From Taxillus chinensis (taxonomy: Eukaryota > Streptophyta > Magnoliopsida > Santalales > Loranthaceae): a DNA stretch of 64,000 bases. The DNA is taken from the NCBI GenBank assembly GCA_023512835.1, contig CM042086.1, forward strand, positions 12,738,809-12,802,808, given 5' to 3'. The notes under the pieces are model-generated. The model was not told the origin of the DNA, made no database searches, and worked only from the letters and a program-made list of their open reading frames with translations. The translations under genes were made by a program, and so were the position numbers. How positions within the stretch are numbered: the first letter of the stretch is position 1; every line of letters begins with the position of its first letter. This document shows positions 12,701-28,700 of the stretch, piece by piece.

Positions 12701-15330
12701 AAAGTAAGAAAATAAATTTCTACATCACTATCAAATGCTTATATTTTTTTCTGTAATAAATTATTTGTAAATATTTTAAAAAAGCTTATAATGTAAATAA
12801 ACAAAAAAACATATTTTATGTTAAAATATTTTTTTTTGAAAAAACCCTTTTTAAATAAAATTGATCTCAAATGGGTTCAAGTGCAAGTGGACTCAGTGGA
12901 GGGCTTTAATTTAATATATTTCACAGTCGACGGCTTTAATACTATTAGTTTAATTTACTTTATTTCTATACCGTTGATGATTAATAATAGCTTACTTTCA
13001 TTTACTTTGAAATTTAAGCTGTAATTATGGCCACCCTGAGCTGTTTCCGCTGATTTGACAGCATTATACGGTCAAAAAAGTTAAAATTCACGGGCCACCA
13101 CCCGTTGATTGGAATTGGCCTACAAGAATGAACAAATCTGAATCTGTGGGCATGGCTTGGCTCGACTTGGATTATGAATCTGGTCTGCTGCGAGCATGTG
13201 TCGTACGTGATGACTGGAGACAAAAAAGACGACGACGTTTCGAGGAAAGAGGAGCACGATTCGTACCCATCCTTTCACAATTCACACGCCATTGCCATGT
13301 GCCATGGTTTCCTACTTTTCCCTTAATTTTGACACAGGGACAGTCCATTGGTGCTATCATGCATCATCATTGATATCGTCGCCCATGGACCACTGTGTAA
13401 ATCTTCCAAACATAACTGCGAACGTGTTAATGGGGCTGTAAAGACCACACCATCGATCTTTGAGGCTTGGAAAATTCAGAAGCCAAGATCTTGTCCCCTG
13501 CGGCCACTGTCGGGCTCCCTCAGGAAAAGTAATCATTCTGGTCCGATCCATTGTCATTACAAAGAAGACTTAATTAATTAAGGCAATCTCAATCATCAAC
13601 TTCTTTCCTCTTTCCCGAATTTAAACTATTTTTTTCTTCTCATTATAAATATATACAATATAATAAATTTTTAAGGCTTTTAAATAATTTTATATTTTTT
13701 CTTACTTTTTTCTCTTAAATAAATAAAAACAAAACTAGCTATAGGAAGTGCTAGCTCTAAGTTTATTTATTTTTTAAATTAAAGAATTTACATTTAATAT
13801 ATATTTTTAAAAATAGTTTTAAAGATAAATAAACGTATTCAATATGTAGACAACAAAACAAGCTAATAATTATAAAAGTCCAAAGAGCTTGCAACTTACG
13901 TGTTGACTAACATATCATACAAATATATACGTACAGCTGAAATCCATTACAATTAAAGAAAGCAAAAGGCCAAAATTTCAAAAGAAATACCACTTTTTAA
14001 TATGGTACCAACATTTGCTCACTATTTATCCAAAATTTAAAATTATATTATTATTATTATTATTATTATGCTAAAGTCAAATAATCCAATTAATCCGAGC
14101 CAAATGACAAAAGTAAAAATTACAGCCTCTCGAAAGATCCGATGGATGAGAAGTATTCACGCACCCTTTGTACTAGCAAAGCTTTTAACCACTCAGATTG
14201 CGTTTCAGCCCTTATGTCAGGACTTAGGATTGATATATCACATGTCCCCCTCGCCCAACTACAAGTAATTAATATTAACATCAAGAACAACGTACAACAA
14301 CATCGAAAACCTTCCTCCAAGGATACAAGACCCATAATCACGTACTATTAAATGATCTTGCAAGAAATCTGAAACTTTTATTTCCAACCCCTTCAAAACG
14401 GCCCATTATTATACTAATTATTACAAAATTACTATTATAATAATGCAACATTATCGTTAAACTAATATTATTAAAAATTTTTAATCATAATATTTATCTG
14501 CGGAGTCAATAGACTTTTTCCGAACTAATTAGTTAATGAAAATTATTTTGTTAGAGCAATGTTAGATATAATTGGACTTGGGTAATCTTTAGGTAATCGT
14601 AGTAACGTGACAGCCTATCAATTCATCTGGAAAGGGAAGAAAAAAAAGAAAAGATCATAGTCGTTCAATCTCTCACGATTTCTTGAAGATATCACGAGTC
14701 GGTCGCATAAATATTTATTTATTTTATTATAAGGTTTTGATCATAAACATTTAATGAATATATATATATATATATATATATTTGTAAGCAAAATTAATTT
14801 TTATTAATTATGAAATGTTGTAATGGTAAATTAATCCGAGCTCTATCCAACTTAGAAGTTGAGCCTGGATGTACTAAATATTGAACTTTCAGAGTACTGT
14901 TATTTGTAACAAGCCACGTACACATGAGGCAGTGTATCATATATAGGATGGACGTACTCCCCAATTGCATTATATATATATATACATATTAAATATTGGT
15001 GACCCTTGAAGGGCCATAGCCTTTGCTTGCACGTGAGTCCAAATTAGAACACAGAAAGTTTGATTTTTACCGATTGAGTTAACTATTTAAACCAAAAAAT
15101 CAAACAATATGGCTCTAGTTCCTATAGTAATTTTGAAATTGAAAGACGGAAACGATAAAAGTTGTTGGGCAGGGCGGCATCCGCGACATCTGTACAAATA
15201 TCTCAAAAAATATGCATTGATTCAGGTTGACTCCAAGTAATTCTATACAAAGAACAGAGCACTGCACAAATAAAATTATATATATATATGCTTTTTTTTA
15301 AAAAAGAAATATATATCCCACTGGCTAGCT

Positions 15331-15780
15331 TAGTCACCGACAAACACCACCAAATTACACTTTTCAAGCACTGTACTGCCAAACACCAAAATTAGCGAAA
15401 TAATACAAACAACGTTGCAAAATCAAGCATCATTAATTAGCCGCCCAATAAATACCAACCACACAACCATTTCGGAACACACAACATATAAACAACATTG
15501 CAAATTACAGTTTTTATTTAACTGTTGATGCCATCTGTCCCGCTACAATTAAAACCGCATGACGTAGGAATGTTGACACGTGGAAGCCTTAGCTGCTGCC
15601 ATATCATCCGGTTGAAGAAACTTCCTCCGGAGGCAAGTTCTGTCCTTGTTTTAGGCTAGTCGGTAGTCACACCCAAACAACCACCAAATCGCACTTTTAC
15701 AAGCACTGTGCTGCCAAACACCAAAATTAATAACGAAATAATACGCATCATTAGTTAGCATCAGCCCTATAAATATCATC
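15331..15780 (+). promoter_or_regulatory. CKX promoter with duplicated core
   Basis: A segment at about 15331-15460 recurs at about 15664-15780, offset 333. Shared words include 'tagtcac', 'accaccaaat', 'aagcactgt', 'ctgccaaacaccaaaatta', 'gaaataatac' and 'gcatcatta'. In the downstream copy the element becomes TATAAATA at 15768-15775, about 95 bases before the CKX start codon, which is a convincing TATA box. The upstream copy has AATAAATA at the matching place. Between the copies lie a CACGTG G-box at 15577-15582 and an overlapping TTGAC W-box core at 15573-15577, candidate bZIP/bHLH and WRKY sites. Confidence 0.65.
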
Positions 15781-15845
15781 AAAAACCTCATAGGAAACAC
15801 AACAAGTAACCTAAGACCCAAGAACCTCTCCCTCCGTAAAACTAG

Positions 15846-18140
<2,295 letters not shown>

Positions 18141-18421
18141 TGCACTACACCTTTTAGTGATATGTTTCATTATTTTCAAAAAACTCATCAAATCTTAATT
18201 ATTACAAATGTAACGCTCGTGTATAGATAATTTATTAAATATGTTACGTCTATGTGATTTGTGTGGTTCAATCATTTTCATCCACTGCTGTTTTTTTAAT
18301 TGCGTTGAAGTGACAAATTGATTTTTATTTTTATTTTTTTATCTTACTTTTGGAGAGAGAGAGTCGAGAGAGAGATAACGATGGATAAAATTTAATTAAT
18401 TAATTACATGAGTTTTATAAT

Positions 18422-18456
<35 letters not shown>

Positions 18457-21400
18457 TACACATCAAAAGTGTCAAAATAACATATACACTATTCTAAAGG
18501 GTCAATGAAAGTGAATTTTGAACTATTTAACCATTTTTAAAATTTTTGTTTTTCTTTTTATTCAAACTTTCCTATTAATTTTGAGAAGGTTCATCATATG
18601 TCAGAACCTGATCGTCCTTTTCAGCACCCATTTTTTCTACCATCAAACTATATTTGACTGGGTGACTTATGAAAGTGAAAGATCGAATAAAGATGTTCAA
18701 TGCTTACAAACCATAAGACAGCCATAGTTAATGCAACTTTATATATTTCTCAAATACGGCTTACGATCTGCATGCCCTTACTTCGAAAAGAAACCTACCA
18801 ATTAAACGAGGGGGCTTTAATGAGCTGCTAAACTGCCTGGCATAAAATAAACACGAAAAACAATTATGAAAATAATAATAAAACTTAACCTACTTATATT
18901 AGGAAATACGAATTTTGGATTAAAACAGAACAGGGAGTAAGAATACAAACTACGTGTGGGTTTGGCTAACAAGAAGAAGAGAAGAAGAAATTAAGATACG
19001 TCAAATCATGTGCCATAGGTAGCCTATGGTCGGCTAATAATAATGTGATACCTATAGACCTATAGAACGTAAGCTAGACAATGACTCTCAATCCCGATGC
19101 GAGGCAAGCTGAAGATGCATTGTTACTCGTGTGCGACGACTAAAATATGTATATATATATATATATATATATATTACTTTTTGTTGTTGTATTATTTGGA
19201 CCCATAATATTATAATATTTTTTATTTTTTTATTTAATATTAAAAAATATATTCTTTTTCTACCAAATAGAAATTATTTTTATATTATAATTTAACAGGA
19301 ATTCTAATAAAATACAAAAACTAAAACTCTTATTAAACATATCCAAAAAGTTATTCTTTTTAAAATTAATAATAACTATATAACTAAAATTAATGAAAGA
19401 TTTTTTTCTCTTCTTATAGCTAATTACAATATATATTGTAATTTAGGGCTTATTGGTTTGTTATTATATTACGATTCACATACGGTATCTGAATATTCAG
19501 ATTTAAATTTCAAATCATAACTCAATATTATGTATATCATAATAAATTAATTTAATTTGATATATAATAATTTTATTATATCAAAAATTCTTATATCCTC
19601 ACATCATAATTTTTTTTAGAGATTATATTCAGTTTAATGACTCGTTTCATGAAAAGAAAAAACACCTACTACAGTACGGAGAATCATCTTAATTCTTAAA
19701 GAACAAACCACCATTTAATTTCAAGGAGTATTTTCTGGCAGTTAATAAGTTGTTAACCACAATTTCAGTATTAAGTGTTAAACACGACAGTAATGGCCCA
19801 AAAATACATTACTAGTTTAGAATAAAAGCGTTGACTGAGATTACATGTCAACGTTTGTTGAGCTTTACAGCCGAGGTTGCAACCTCGAAAATCACGGGGG
19901 GGCTTTCTTCGCTCCTCCCCACAAAAGCTTTTTTGTGTAGAGAACCCCAACACCACATCACGTGCGATCCATCGGGAACCAACCGACCTCTCCATCATTT
20001 GATTCATTCCTTCGTACATTTCACTTTTTATTCTCCATTTAAAAAAAAAAACCAAATCCGCGTATTTACACGTGCACCTGAGATTCAGATCATGAGAGGG
20101 GTAGGACAGCCTATTATTATTATTATGATTAATTTTCAATTCTTTAATATTCTATCAATTTCCTTTTGGATATTTATTAATTATTGTTTTGCAATACTTG
20201 ATCCGGTCAAACATTTAGAAAGGGTCAGCAAAATATTATTTCAGTTATTTAAACACTCATCAACTGTTTACAGTCAAATTGTTCTACTATCATTTCAATT
20301 TGTGGAATAATTACATATATTAATATTAACATTGTGGCTCACAACCTTACACGTTAATTTACTCAAAAAGGAATTGTAACTTTTGAAATGCTTGAGGTAA
20401 ACTCACGAAAGATTCAACATTTAGAAAGAATATATTAACTAATAAAATACCAAAAAAAATGTGTAAGTTGTTACATAGTAATTGATTTTTTGAAGTACTT
20501 AAACACACATCAACTGTGATGATCAAAATTTCATACTAATCATTTGACAGAATTATTATTATTATGATTATTATGATTATTATTTCATGTATACTTGAAA
20601 TCACATCTTTAAAACATGTGGTCACATATCAATGATATCATACACTTGCTTCCTCTTTATTAAGGATCTTGATTTTTGCTCTTGTTTCAACGTGGAACAA
20701 TTATCCCATATACGTAGCAATTACCGGAACAATATATAATATTAAATGAAACAACAAATTGTAACACTGAATGCATGTTTTTCATTATTATTGAAGTCAG
20801 CATCCGGGACTGTAATGCATGTTTTCAATAGCAAGTTTACTATGATCACGCGCACGTTTTCTTCAATTATTTAATTTCAGACTTATTTGTTAGCGGATAA
20901 AACATAAATTGAAAACAGTTGGCCCTCGCGCTCAAAATTAACATGTTTGACGTGGCCTTGAGGGTGAAAAATAATTTTTTGCTGCGGTGCATGAAAATGT
21001 GGGATCCGTGATATAAAAAACTCACATTTAGATTCTTGAGGGATATGTTTGGTGTTATTTTTAATTTTTAATAATTAGTTTTAAAATTATATTTGAAAAG
21101 TATTTTTTGATAAATTAAATAAATTTTTTTGTTTGAAAATAATTTTTTATTAAAATATTGAGGGGAACATGTCAAATGTGTTTTTTTCTTACATTTAAAA
21201 ATAACTTATTTTGAAAAATAAAATAAAAACATATGCCAAACAATAAAAATAGGACACAAAATTAGCCTACTTACTCGGGGTGTATATGAATCGAATGAGA
21301 TCGGATGAAGGACTAAATTATTAACTAACCCGTCATTAATGAATGATATAATTTTTTAATTTTTCAATCGACCCATCAACCTCAATAATCGATAGATTTA

Positions 21401-22714
21401 TTAATTTTTTGGCAGGTATTAACCAACGGGTATGACGAGTTGAGCAAGTGTCAACGTCATTTAATGGTATTTAATTAAACGACATATATTAAAATAATTA
21501 AAAAGTATAAAATATAAAATAATATATTAAAAGACATACGAGAATTCTGGACCGCAACATCACAAACTCACAATCATAAGTGTCATGCTGCATAATTCTC
21601 ACCCGCTAACCAACACAATCCACCATAAAATAAAAATTTCAACCGACTCACTTATTTAAATAATTTTTATTCACGGATAACGAATAAGTTTACGTTGAAT
21701 CAACCTGATAAAGCAAATTGTGCGAATAAATACACACCCCTATAACTTACATATCATAATTTGTAGCTTCACTTATTAGCATAACTTTCTCACATATACA
21801 CATAATTTTAATAGGCATCTTAATTATATCCATTTAACCTATGAGGAATCCTATGTTATAAGATACTAATCATAAATAAGTTTAAGATTTCTAACTAAAC
21901 CCCCCACTTTTGCTCATTTGACATCCTATTCAAGCATTGTTACGGCATGTTGCTTCTAAGCAATGATTGATTAACCCTTACCCATTTATTCCTAGATATA
22001 TAAACACTATTATACAACTATATTTCTACACTTTTACATTGCTTTTCCTATTATCAGATTATGCAGCCACAAGACAATGCAGGTGCATGCCTTGTTGAAG
22101 CAAGACCACAGTTTTGGAATGATTGTGTTTCAGTTATAATGGGAAGTGTTTTAAATAAGAGGCCAAAAAAATATGGATTTACCAAAACAGGCATTGCAAA
22201 AAAAAGTGTTAGATTAAATTGATATGGACATATAACAGAAAAGTTAGTGGAATGGCACTGTTTTGGCGTCATTTCAAATGAAAAAAAGAAAAAGAAAAGA
22301 AGATGGTGCCGTTTTTTGCAAGAAGGTGCAGCTGCCCCCTCTCAACCCAAACCCGCCCCGCCCCTCCCAGTCCACATCTCTATATATAAACACTCATGAA
22401 AATATCTTTGTATTTACATAAAGTGTTTTTACTGATTTTTTTAAGAAAAAAAACAAATTTAATCTTTTCACAAGAATAAAAGTACTTCGGGAAAAAAAAA
22501 ACTTTTTGCTACGAAACTAAACATTTCAAATATCTTTTTTTAAGCAAGAAAATAAATTGGGCTAAGCAATCCCAAAAGTTTCAACGGGAAAAACAATTTG
22601 CTTCATTCTAATCAATAAGGATTAGTCGCATGCATAACAAGCCCTACACAACCCAAAAATCACCTTGCAAAGCTAATGTGAACTTTACTGAACCTTCAAT
22701 CTAGAATTTGAAAC
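18141..22714. other. Intergenic region between convergent CKX and ILP1
   Basis: No gene is supported in these 4.6 kb. It contains an (AAT)n tract near 18425-18455, an (AT)n tract near 19149-19174, extended AT-rich DNA and a candidate MITE at 21277-21740. Open frames of 120-160 codons on both strands at 19771-20310 overlap each other and match no family I recognise. The 3' UTRs of CKX and of ILP1 must lie at its two ends. Confidence 0.6.
21277..21740. mobile_element. Candidate small DNA transposon with inverted ends
   Basis: The left end reads GGGGTGTATATGAATCG and the right end, reverse complemented, reads GGGGTGTGTATTTATTCG. This is an imperfect terminal inverted repeat of about 17 bases bounding a 464-bp AT-rich, non-coding interval. 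Size and structure fit a MITE. No clear target-site duplication is visible, so the family is not assigned. Confidence 0.45.
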
Positions 22715-25700
22715 TCAATGCTGGCCACGGCTTCTGCTAATAGAATGCAGCTCAAGTAACTTTTTGCCAGGATTCTGATGATCATCCTGTTGCAAAACAA
22801 GAAGTCCACATCAGCCAGATAAAAAGCGAAGGCAAAATCCAACATTGCCAAGAATCAAAGAACTGAAAAAAGGATTGTCATAGAACAAATAATGGTAAAG
22901 AAATCAAGACACCCATTCATCGAACAGCCATCAATAAACATATGTTTCCATCAAACACTACAATTTATGAACTGTACAACCAAGTTTTCAATAAACACAA
23001 TTTTTTTGGTTTGGTACTAGAAATCCATGATTTCATCACTCCAGTCATGCGTAGCAAGAAATAATAAATATATGTTTAGTCTGTCAGGTGTCCATGATTT
23101 ACTCTGTCAGGTGGTCGCTCAAATCCTTGTTTAATAAAATATATGTTTAGTCTTCATGGACATTAAAATAAACATTAGGCATAAATATGTAAGAATAACA
23201 TGGTACACAAGTTATTTCATGCTATAATTTTGATCGGTTGAAAATCTTGATATAAATACGAGGGTGAATTTAGTAATAGCAGTTAGGACCAATCCATCAA
23301 CAAATATTATAATTTGAAGTCATATCAGTAAGCAATAGATAAATTTTAACCAGGAAGAATACACTAATACCGAAACAGATATTTGATACATCTTAACGAG
23401 GGTGCGTTTTTTCCCACTGAAATATATAGTTATTAGCTTAAACCTTGTTATTATGATACATTTTCACTCATTATAATTTAATTGCAAGTTTAAAAAAGAG
23501 AGCTAATGAGAGGACTCTCCAAAGAAAAGAAATGAGCCATTGATATTAAAACAGCATAACTTTTGATTTAGGAGTTACAGGATCCATATCATACTAGGGC
23601 TTACAAAAATCTACAGGATGAGCTAATGGAAAGCTTTGGCTGCAAAGAAAATAGGTTCTGTGCATTTTTCAAGAAGTAACACGACCTAATCACTTATCAG
23701 ACAAGGTTGTGTCAACTCAGCAACACGCTATTTAATTGATTTTTAGAAGATTTTGAGGGGGATTCACAAAAGGCTTCATTCAGGGGCGACTTAGGGGAAC
23801 CTTAGGGAGCCAAACGGGGAATTTCGCTGGGGTGTGGAAGCTGTTCTTTGATGAATCAGAGAAAGAGATTGGAAAACGCCCATCTTTCTAGTTTTTCTTC
23901 TCTTTAAATTATTTTACTTTACTTGAACCATAGCTTATTGGGCTTAATTATGGGCATGTAATTCTATACTTTGGATTTTGAATCAACTTTAGTGTATGAA
24001 TTAATTTATATTAAAAAGGATGTACATGGTGCCAAAGCTCCCACACCTAAGGATCTGGAAAAGGGAAATATCTAGAAAGCCTTCTGCTTGACCTGTGACC
24101 ATCGGCGCAAAATGAACCAACTCCTCCAATGTGCTAGGCCCGCCCATCATTTAATTTATATCAAATGATTGAATTTCTTTATTGTGTTTCTTTTAGTTAT
24201 CAATATGTTAATGTTGATTATGATTTCTTGGAATTGTATTGATCACCCAATTTTCATGACCTAGAATTGCATACATTATATCTAACGAAGAAGTAGTCTA
24301 ATTTAAAAAATCAAATTAACAAGACTAGAGATTCCAAATCATGAAAGTAATTTGCCTGGATAAATAATTTCGTGCATGCATGATAAATCAAACTTAATAT
24401 TTCATGACCACAAAGACTTGAAACTGATTTCAACATTCGTGTTATGACTACTAAAGGGCATAGCTTATAGAATTGGGAATCAGGTTCTTCAAAGAGAGAA
24501 AATATCAAATAGGAATAGAATTGATATTTTCACTTTGCTATAGTAATTTATTATTAATTAAATTAATTGCAGGCATTGAATAGCATATCAACAATCATGG
24601 AGTAAATTTTGACTGTTAAACTTTCAATTGGTCAAAGTGCAATCTAGCTAGTGCAGAAAGGAGCAGTGCACTAGCACTAGATACATCATCATAATCTACA
24701 TCATGGTTTGACTCATATTATGATATTATTTAAACAACAAGATTTTGTGGGTGTTTGATTCCATTCAACCAAATGTTCATAAACAAATATTGGTTTTACA
24801 AATTGTTCTCCTTTTGACATGCTATGAGTTGTCTAGGAAACGAACAGGACCACGGGAAAGAGGGAAGATGCATTTGCAAAACTAGGGTTTTGACTAAGAT
24901 TTAATTACCCAAATACTTGAATTATTTTCTCATATTTCCAACAAATACTATTTCTGAATTTTTAATGAAAAAATATATATATCAATAAACATTTTTATTG
25001 AAAAGGTCACGACTATTATTATTATTAGTTAATTATATTTTATTTAAAAGATCATTATTACTATAGCTATTATTTATTATTATTTATTATTATTATTATT
25101 AGTTACCAATTTTGACATAACCTTTATTAAAAATATAAGTCTGATAATAAATATTACTATTTTTATTAGTTGCTGACTACACTAATATAACATTTTATCA
25201 AAAAATACATGTAACAATGTTATTTTAAAATTTATTATCACTAACAAATATTATTATTACTAATCACTATTTACATTTATATAGCATTACTTTAAAAATG
25301 ATATTAGTACTATTACTAGTTAATTGATATACAAAGAACTTGTTTAAAGCAATTGATGACAAATATTCAAAGCGCATTATTTTTTGTAATTATTATTACT
25401 ATTTTTTATATTCACATCACTTTTAAAGTTTAAATTATAATCTTAAAATGTTTGTCTATACCAGAATACAGTTTTGAGACAAAATGTTGTTTTGGCCATG
25501 GATGCCACACGCATTATAAACAAAACTTAGTTTTGAAAATAAATCATGATTAGAAAATTAGTTTGAACTCAATTTTGACATCAAAACTAAATACATCCTA
25601 AATAATCTAGGCGCATTAAACTTATACTTTTTGTCCTAGTATGCATACAAGAAAACTAAATTGGGATGGTCTTGTTTATCCTCTCATTTAAATAGATACC

Positions 25701-28700
25701 TGAGAAGCATGTGGATTTTCAGAACACATAAAATTAGGACACATGAAAAATGAGATGATGAAAGAATAAAAGCATTGATTATAGCTAGAGAACAGTTAAC
25801 CTTATGCAAAGATGCCGCTGACTCTGATGGTAGTGTTTGACTTGGGAAATTTCCCAAAGTACCTAAGGCATCTAATGCATCTAGTAATAGTTGCCACCCA
25901 CAAAGTGCAATTCCAGCCACGTTGGCACTGGACTCAGGGCTGTTAGAACCAGCAGCAGCAGCTACATTACCATTCACCCAAGGGCAGCATATGTTGTGAT
26001 GTTTTATCGGATCAAATTCACTAGCTTCTTCATAATTGCTTTCCCCTTTTGAAGGACCTGTACAATTAAATGAGGTCGAAAAAAGAAAAAGAAAAAAAAA
26101 GGTTAACAAATAAAAATTGTAAAAATAGTGATGAAAAGTTAAGGATTATATAAATGAGCAGTGACCTACAAAACTTCATGAGAGGGCAATCACAACAATG
26201 GAATACCAAAATACCGGGCGGGTGCACTGATTCACAGTGTATGGAGAATTTCAAATAACAAATTTTATTTTATCCATCTAAATTGCAAGGCATAAGTTAT
26301 ATTGGCATTTGTCTTCCTGGTCAATGCCAACATACAGAAAAGGCAATAAGAATCATGGGCACATGCTCTCAGTATTCAGAAACAGTGAGAAGATGATAGC
26401 GGAAGAGGTTTGAACAGACATCAATTTTAATGCTTAGTCTAACCCAACAGAATTCATTGAACACTGAGGATCTGTTTTTAGAGAAGCCATTAAAAGGTCA
26501 TTCATGCAAACACAAGTGTGCAGTGAAGCCACTTTAACACTGGGAGAAACATAAAAGAAAGAGGAACAGTTAATTTAGCAGGAATTTTAAATCTGCTTTG
26601 CATGAAAGAAATGCAGACAACTTCATCCAAAGTTTTTTAAACTAATATGAACAAAAGTTAAAAACCCAACTTACACCCGTCAATAGATCCTAGAGTATAA
26701 AATTAAAGCAATGCTTTGTACAAGATTTGGTAGTAAGGCTGGTTAGTTTGGTTTGGCTCTGAACAAGATCATAAAATGTGAAAATGAAGAATCTATACAT
26801 ACATACATACATATCAAAACTGCTCGTAAACAATATCACAGAGATATCTCTTCAAACGGGACAAATACAGAAAGGATTTCAGAGGTATAAAAGCAATAAA
26901 CGAAGCAGACAGATTTAGCAATACCATTTGCAGCAACACAGTCCAAGTACACAAAATCTTTTACAGGCATTGTTGTTCCGACCCCTGTCACCTCTTTGGA
27001 TGTTGCATAACCAGAGTGGACAATAGCATTAAATGAAGCAGAAGGATGCTCCGTATTCCCTTGTGCAAGCTTGTGAGTTTCACTTATTTTCTCACCACTT
27101 TCAAATGATTCAGCCTTCGTGGATCCATCAACTTTTGAGCCACTATCAGGCCTTCCTGTAGATAGAAACATACCCTGGCTATCAGCATGAGGATCCTCCC
27201 TATTTAATATCTCGGGTATAATCTCGTCCATAAGCCCTGGACCAGGGACTGAATCACCCATCTGACCCTGATTTTCAATATCATCAAGCTTTGGTCCCAG
27301 ATCACCAACACTGTCTGCTCTGATGGCAGAAACACCAGTCCCATGAATTTCAGCTTCATGACTAGCGCACATTCCAACACTCCCTCCACTGAATCCAAAA
27401 CTAAACCCTTCCCTTCGTCTAGGATCAACAGCTTCTGCATTGGAGTTTTCTTCACCATCATTTGTGCTGCTCACACCCATCTCACCAGGAGCTACTCCAG
27501 CAATTGGTTGGAGACAGACGCTCTGCTGTACTTGATTACTGTAATTTAATTCCGATGTCTCATTCATGTCCATGTTACCATACATGCTAGAAGAGGGAAA
27601 ATGTATATCATCAACATCCCCGGGATTATTTTCAACACTGTCCTGGGAGATATCATCACCACCATTACAAAGTGTATCCATTGCAATAACAGATGATGCA
27701 TGCAATGAATCTCTGGTAGAGGCACCGCCTATATTCTGCTCACTTTCTTGACGATATGAAGCAATTTTGTTGGCATCTGCGTAAATTTCAAGACCCTTAG
27801 AATAGCTAGGGCCTGCGGCAGATGAATCTTTCAGATACGATGAATATGTATCCAACATATCCGAGTCACGTATGCGTTTTGAAGGTCCAGCTGAGCATTG
27901 TCTTTCATCCGGCACTTCATCATTATCCCTATCAATGACAACTCCTTCAATGCTATCAACCTGCTGCATCAGCAACTGGGTCCTCTCATCTGAACTGCCG
28001 CCGATTTCCAAGCTACGTTTACGAGAACTAGGGCCTCGTGATTCATATGAAGCTACACGACCGCCAACTTCACTACCTGAAGCTTGTCCAATCATCAGAT
28101 CTCTTACAATATAAGCATCATGAAAATTACCAGATGTTGCAGTTCTGCCCAACTGAAGAGAAGATGAGCCACCAGCCCCTATAAGGTTTAAATCAACCTC
28201 TCCATTAGGCAAAGATCTTCTCTCACTGGTTGTTGCAACTTCATCACGGTCTTCAAGCTGTTCTTTCTCTGTGTCATCAGCCCACCCATCAATTCCACTA
28301 GCTGCACTAGCACCACGAGTCAATGCAATCCTTTTGCTTGTATCAGGAATGTCAATATTGGTGGACGCAATACGAGAAGGTTGAGGAACAGTGAGGAAAT
28401 CCAATATTTTAACAGTAGCACCACATAGACTGCAATCCAACAATGGTGACCTCATTTCATCTCTTGACTCCCCAACAAAAGTTTTCTGCTTTATGCCTTT
28501 TTTGCCTGAAGCAGAGAATCCATTTTTGCTAGGTCCAGGATCATGCAAAATATTACCTTGAGCCGAAGTAGGGCAAAAGGAACATCCATTTCTTGCCGAC
28601 AGAGCAGAATGCTCTTCGCAATCTTGAACATTTGGAAGCCATCTTGCCTCCCATCCACACAAGCTTATTAGCTTCTGGGCCTGCCAGGGAAAATATGACA

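Noticed and set aside
19771..20310. Overlapping frames of 122 and 159 codons on opposite strands
   Set aside because: Mutually overlapping, no family match, and no codon pattern favouring either.
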